Shown here piece after piece: positions 59,360 to 64,000 of a stretch of 64,000 nucleotides of DNA. Both the position numbers and the translations under genes were made by a program. This stretch comes from Glandiceps talaboti (Eukaryota > Hemichordata > Enteropneusta > Spengelidae). Numbering within the stretch: the stretch's first letter is position 1; every line of letters starts with the position of its first letter. The stretch lies in the NCBI RefSeq assembly GCF_964340395.1, contig NC_135561.1, forward strand, positions 3,634,001 through 3,698,000. The letters run 5' to 3'. Under the pieces are notes generated by a model. It saw nothing but the letters and a program-made list of their open reading frames with translations, was not told where the DNA came from and searched no databases.

Positions 59360-62300
59360 ATGTCTGGCTCATTTCAGTACAGTTCAACGAGCCAAAGTAC
59401 AGGTGCTAATAGCAGATTTCGTCCAACGACACCCGATCCACACAATCCTTTACCACAAGGCTGGGAAATGTTGTACGACACACAAACCGGTTGGCCGTTT
59501 TTCGTTGATCACAACACACGGCGTACAACATGGCAGGACCCTCGGAGATCAAGACCGGTATGTGAAACATGCGTCTCAGCTTTCTGCTAATTTTAGATCA
59601 TAGTACGAAGTGGAAATCAGTCAGCATTTTACTGTAGCTATCTATATGGAATGAAGTGTCGCATAGACATTTTAATGTAATGTTGTAATCACTAATCACT
59701 TTGTTTGTAATAATAGATTCATCTAGTAATGCATCCTTGATCAAATTAACATAACAAACGTTAATTTTGTTACACAATGTACACTAATTGAGTAATTCTA
59801 TAGTCCATCGGTTTGTGCGTGTGATAATTAACGATTTGTTAAATAATTACCAGGTCACCGGTAAACTTCCAAAATAAAACTGTAAAACGGTATGATATGT
59901 ATTTTCTTCCGAAAACGTGTTTTAAATTGTTGAGTCATTGCTTGTTAGTTTTGTGCCCGTTGTTTCTTTCTCACACAAAAGCTGACGTCACCCCACAGTT
60001 GCTTGAGGGCTAGTGTGCTAATTCAGATCATGGATGTATTCAGATTCAAGGCTGTTCAATTTCTTTCATTGATATCCACCCAACTTTGAACAAATATTAG
60101 TCTGTCATTCAATGTTTCTTCAACTGGTTGTTACTCGTCAAATGTCAATCTGCAGTCACCCCAAACTTTAAAGTAATGAAAACTATACCATTTAGGATTC
60201 CACATTAGATAAGTTGTAGTACAATTCTGAATATTTGATTGTATCAAAAACATATTTGTCTTTCAAAACACCTCAAATATTATAACTTTGATAATCCATT
60301 CTACCATCAGTAGTCTATAACTTAAGTTACAGTATCATTTAAGTTAAGGTGCCCCCCCACCCCCACCCACATCATGTAGCCCATCACTTAGCCATGCTAA
60401 ATGTAAGAACAGTGTTCTGTAAAACACTGTCACAAAAACTTATTGCAAACTACTGATGTTGGCTTGACTTTCACTGTGGTTGTGTTTGTTTTCACCACAG
60501 TTGTGATGGCTTTGTGTCAATAAGGCACTACCTGAATGTTGCAATTGAGAACAATAGTTGTGGGTATTTGTAATTAACTTGAGGGGTCATTGTCAATGTT
60601 TTGTGTAAGGCTAGACTCCTTAACACAACTCAATGTTGCATCACTCTGACATTTTTGGAACTTACATAGACTGTACCAATTTGATATACAAAGCTATAGT
60701 TTTTATGCATCATTTTGGTCAAATGTACTCAATGTAAATGACCCTTTATTGTCTTTCAGAGTGCCAGTTCATTTGATTCACCATTTGGAAGGCAGTCTCC
60801 CTTTGGAGGAGAGTCAGTGTTCATAGGAAGGCAGCATCCACATGATTATCCTGATGAATATTACTGGGATGAAAGACCAGCTCAAAGACCAACAACTGGA
60901 TCACCAAGGCTTCCACGGGGTAATAATGGCAAGCAGAGTGGTCCCAGAGTAAATTGGTCACCAAACATCAGTCCAAGAAATAATCACATGGGAGCGTCAG
61001 GGGTTGATAGACCCAGGGAAAGAAATATACCTATTGAAATATTAGGAGAGCCCAAAACACAGTCGCCACGCAGATATGTGTCCACCAAAACTCACCGAAT
61101 TGGTGGCGATCCACACAGACAAGAGGTTGAACATCAACATCAACGGTTCAAACAACAGCAACGATCAATGGCTGAAGAGGAAGGAGCTGGTGGCAATTCT
61201 TATTCTGTTGATGATCACACAGAGGAAAGGTCAATACCCATCAAGGTTGAGAAATCCTCATCCAGAACACCAAAACAGTCACCACGGCAACAAACACACA
61301 CAGAGACTCCAAAGAGTGGTACAGCTTCAATGGATGCAAATGCATCGACTAGGACACCAGAAAACCAGATTATACCACAGTTGGTAGAAATTGATAAAAT
61401 TATGAGAGATACTAGTGTTCTACAACAGAGAGTTGATGCCTTCCAAGGAACTAAATCCGACAAAGAATATTTACAGTTAGAAGAATTTCTAACCAGAAAT
61501 TTACTTAAACTTGATAACATAGAATCTAACGGTAATGAAGAAGTTCGGCATTTCAGGAGAAATACTGTTAGAAGTGTACAAAATGCTATCGAGTTACTTG
61601 AACAGAAAGTGTCTACGGAAAATGTGAGGGATGCAGCTGATGTAGGAATAAGAAAGGATGACAAAATGGAAAATGTAGACAATGTACAAAGTTGTGCAGA
61701 TGTAGCAAGTATACAAGGTTGCGAATTTGAGAAAAATCTGGAGAAAAACCATGACGATGTTGTCAAGATGGAAGAAGGCAATTCAAAAGATGAAATTCTA
61801 CTGCAAGGTGAAGATGCTCATGTCGATTTGAATGAAGATGTGAAACAGGAAGATACTGAAAATGTAGAGAGTTGCCAAAATAGTGAAAGTAGAGATGAAA
61901 ACAGTACCTTAAATCCAGAGGATAGTCGTGTAGATTTAGTGAAAATGGAAGATTCTGATTTGAAAGTAAATCCAGAGGAAACTCGTATAGATTTAGTTGA
62001 GGGAAAAGATCTTGATTTGAAAGCTGAGATAGTGAAAGATAATGCAGATGAAGTAGAAAATACTGATGCTGTGATAATAGATGAGGAATGTCAGATTACA
62101 GATTATACAGTAACAAATGATGAGGTGAATATGAAAGAAAATCATGTGGATGAAGTGATCATGTCTGATGATAATTTAGAGGTAGTTAAACAGAAAGTGG
62201 AAAGTGAGGTTGGAAATGATATTATAGATAGTGGAAATATACCAGTAGAAGGTGTAGGTGAAGAGAAAACAGAAAATATAGAGATGGTAGTTAATTATCA

Positions 62301-62481
62301 ACATACAGAGAGTCAAGATCCGCAACACCAAGAATCTGATCTGAAAGAAATTAAAGAGTGTGATGACATCAAACCTGAGATTCAAGACAACTGTCAATCA
62401 AACCATCACCATGACGATGCAGCAGACGTAATTCAGGATGTAGAAATGAATGAAGTAATAACAAAGACAGAATCTGCTTAG
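59360..62481 (+). CDS. BAG3: BAG3-type co-chaperone (WW + IPI motifs + BAG domain), two exons, 639 aa
   Basis: Nucleotide-exchange co-chaperone of Hsp70 that links it to small heat-shock proteins and selective autophagy; cytosolic. Exons: 59360-59557 and 60760-62481 (TAG), phase 0 join. The WW domain (about residues 29-62) is [20 protein letters not shown] through TTWQDPR, split from the rest by the intron. Two Ile-Pro-Ile motifs, ERNIPIEI near 153 and ERSIPIKV near 222, sit where BAG3 has its IPV small-HSP binding motifs. The BAG domain is about 270-350: [37 protein letters not shown] and [20 protein letters not shown]. About 285 residues of acidic, Val/Asp/Glu-rich tail follow, with an internal ~19-residue repeat ([19 protein letters not shown] and a diverged copy). 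The open frame in exon 2 begins with GTG at 60817, which is internal, not a start. Confidence 0.92.
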
Positions 62482-62759
62482 TTACCATAGTAACATAACT
62501 TATTTAATCATTAGATTTCAGACAATACTGCCAGTGTACCCTTTCATGTAGCATTTAGATAGATTAGATATCATCCAAGCTATTATGTATCGGTAGCATT
62601 GTATTTTGTGCAATTATTTTATGTCTACTCAGTTTTGTCAACTTTAAGAATTTTCTTAAATTATTACAACTTTGTAAAGAAATATTCTATGTTTTTATTT
62701 TGAAGTGTATTTTTTTTTTGGTCATAACCAATGCCGCTGTCGTGCAGTGTTAAGACTCC

Positions 62760-62765
62760 AATAAA
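62760..62765 (+). terminator. BAG3 polyadenylation signal
   Basis: AATAAA about 280 nt after the stop codon, in ctccaataaatattt. Confidence 0.65.
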
Positions 62766-63540
62766 TATTTCAACTTTAAATTTATGTTTTTGATGTGATT
62801 TATTGTATTGTATATATGTACCATAGTATGCCATGCTGGGACGGGAGTATGTGTGCCTGAATCCAGGTCAAGGTCAAAGGTAAATTAAGTAAACATATTT
62901 TTAGATAAAAAAAAGCCTGAAAAACACATACATAAATATATAATAATCATACGATTTAGTTTAGAAAAATACAGTGAAATCTGGGCAAGTCTGGTGTTTT
63001 ACTGATTTGACACAAGTGTTTTTACATAAATACAAGACACATAGTTTAACTCAAACTAATAACAGAGACAACACAACACACGCACACACAGCTGGATGAT
63101 GTACCTAATCACATTGACAAGGGATAAGCATTGCTTTCACAGTACAGTAGAAGTAGGCTTCTGTTGAAACGATCACACATGGACTTGACCTTGTTTATTT
63201 TCCCACTAATAAACAATATTTGTTTGTTCTACATCCAAACTAAGTGTGACATCCCTACCACATTTATTTTGAAGTTCTCTGTATTTGTGTTTTAAAAATG
63301 TCCCATCGGTGAAATGACACACCAACCTTATTTCTACTGTAATAATAGCAGTAGTGTAAAACTCATGATACACAGGACATGTCAGTCTGAATAGTTCCAA
63401 CCTATTTCATTGTCGGAATATTTCCACCAAATCTCTAGTTGTCTTTGTCAGCTGTTACCTATCAGTTGAGATCATATGACAAGTCACATGACATCAACGA
63501 GAGGACAATACACCAATGTAGCTGTCTGCCCCTTGTCACT

Positions 63541-63792
63541 CTTTAAAGGAAAGTCCAGTGTACTTTAGTACACTTGTATTGATTACTGCTGTCAATTGAA
63601 TTATGATTTTGGGTGATAAAATAGCACCTGGTAACTATATTGAACCATAGTTGGCCACTGTCTATGATTCAACTTTGAAATCTGGAAAAGAAGCCCTACT
63701 GCACTACATGTGTTCAGACATTTTATCACCTAAAATCAACCAATGCAAGTGTACTAAATGTAGAAATAAGACAGAATGGGCTTTTCCTTAAG
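63541..63792. mobile_element. Imperfect foldback element, ~250 bp
   Basis: tttagtacacttgtattg on the left mirrors caatgcaagtgtactaaa on the right, and gggtgataaaat mirrors attttatcaccta. Outer ends ggaaagtcc / gggcttttcc also pair. The rest of 62.8-64 kb shows no gene. Confidence 0.65.
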
Positions 63793-64000
63793 ACATAACA
63801 TCAATGACTTCTTTACACTTCTCATACAAACATGGTCCCTGGTGTTGTGACCTAATTAAGTCTGTTTTTGGGGTCAATGGTAGCACAATGTTGGCAGATG
63901 TTTACATTGGACAAAGAAATATGTATAATAATTTAATATCCATAACAAGGAAACTGCATCATTTAGTTTCAGAACTCAACCAATATGTAAATGTATAATA

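Noticed and set aside
62863-62884. Nuclear-receptor half sites (tcaaggtcaaagg)
   Set aside because: Motif is short and located downstream of BAG3 with no promoter evidence; likely chance.

Overview
The window is nuclear DNA from an animal and is AT-rich. Four multi-exon protein genes lie on the + strand with canonical GT-AG introns, separated by long non-coding stretches full of microsatellites, minisatellites, foldback elements and decayed retroposons. A T-brain/Eomes-class T-box gene, low GC, and compact exons in long introns suggest an invertebrate deuterostome (hemichordate, echinoderm or lancelet type). This placement is inferred from gene content only.

Layout. (1) 1-12.1 kb: the 3' part of an ATP-dependent 6-phosphofructokinase gene. 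It holds two pairs of tandemly duplicated, equal-length exons that look mutually exclusive, giving up to four C-terminal isoforms. (2) 12.1-19 kb: intergenic DNA with minisatellites, GA/TG/GAT arrays and one arm of a ~0.9 kb inverted repeat. (3) 19.0-41.9 kb: a complete six-exon T-brain gene (637 aa) with a 14.3 kb first intron. The second arm of the inverted repeat, a LINE fragment and several foldback elements lie in that intron. (4) 41.9-44.6 kb: compound tetranucleotide arrays and a tRNA-derived SINE. (5) 44.6-54.5 kb: an SLC20 (PiT) sodium/phosphate cotransporter with ten coding exons (524 aa). A candidate upstream promoter (DR1 + TATA-like + Inr) precedes it, and huge ATGT/GTCT arrays and 54-59 bp minisatellites fill its introns. 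(6) 54.5-59.1 kb: intergenic DNA with a second LINE 3' fragment and a ~55-bp minisatellite. (7) 59.1-62.8 kb: a two-exon BAG3-type co-chaperone gene (WW, two IPI motifs, BAG domain, long acidic tail) with textbook heat-shock elements just upstream. (8) 62.8-64 kb: downstream DNA with one foldback element.

The four genes (glycolysis, developmental transcription factor, phosphate uptake, proteostasis) have no evident common function; this is an ordinary gene neighbourhood, not an operon-like system. The most interesting signals are the paired alternative exons of Pfk, the repeated splice-site motifs (three acceptor-like copies in Pfk, eight donor-like copies in SLC20), the inverted repeat bracketing T-brain exon 1, and a dispersed repeat family with at least five copies here. 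All exon joins were made by eye from splice consensus, reading-frame continuity and remembered family sequence; no alignment or transcript data were available.
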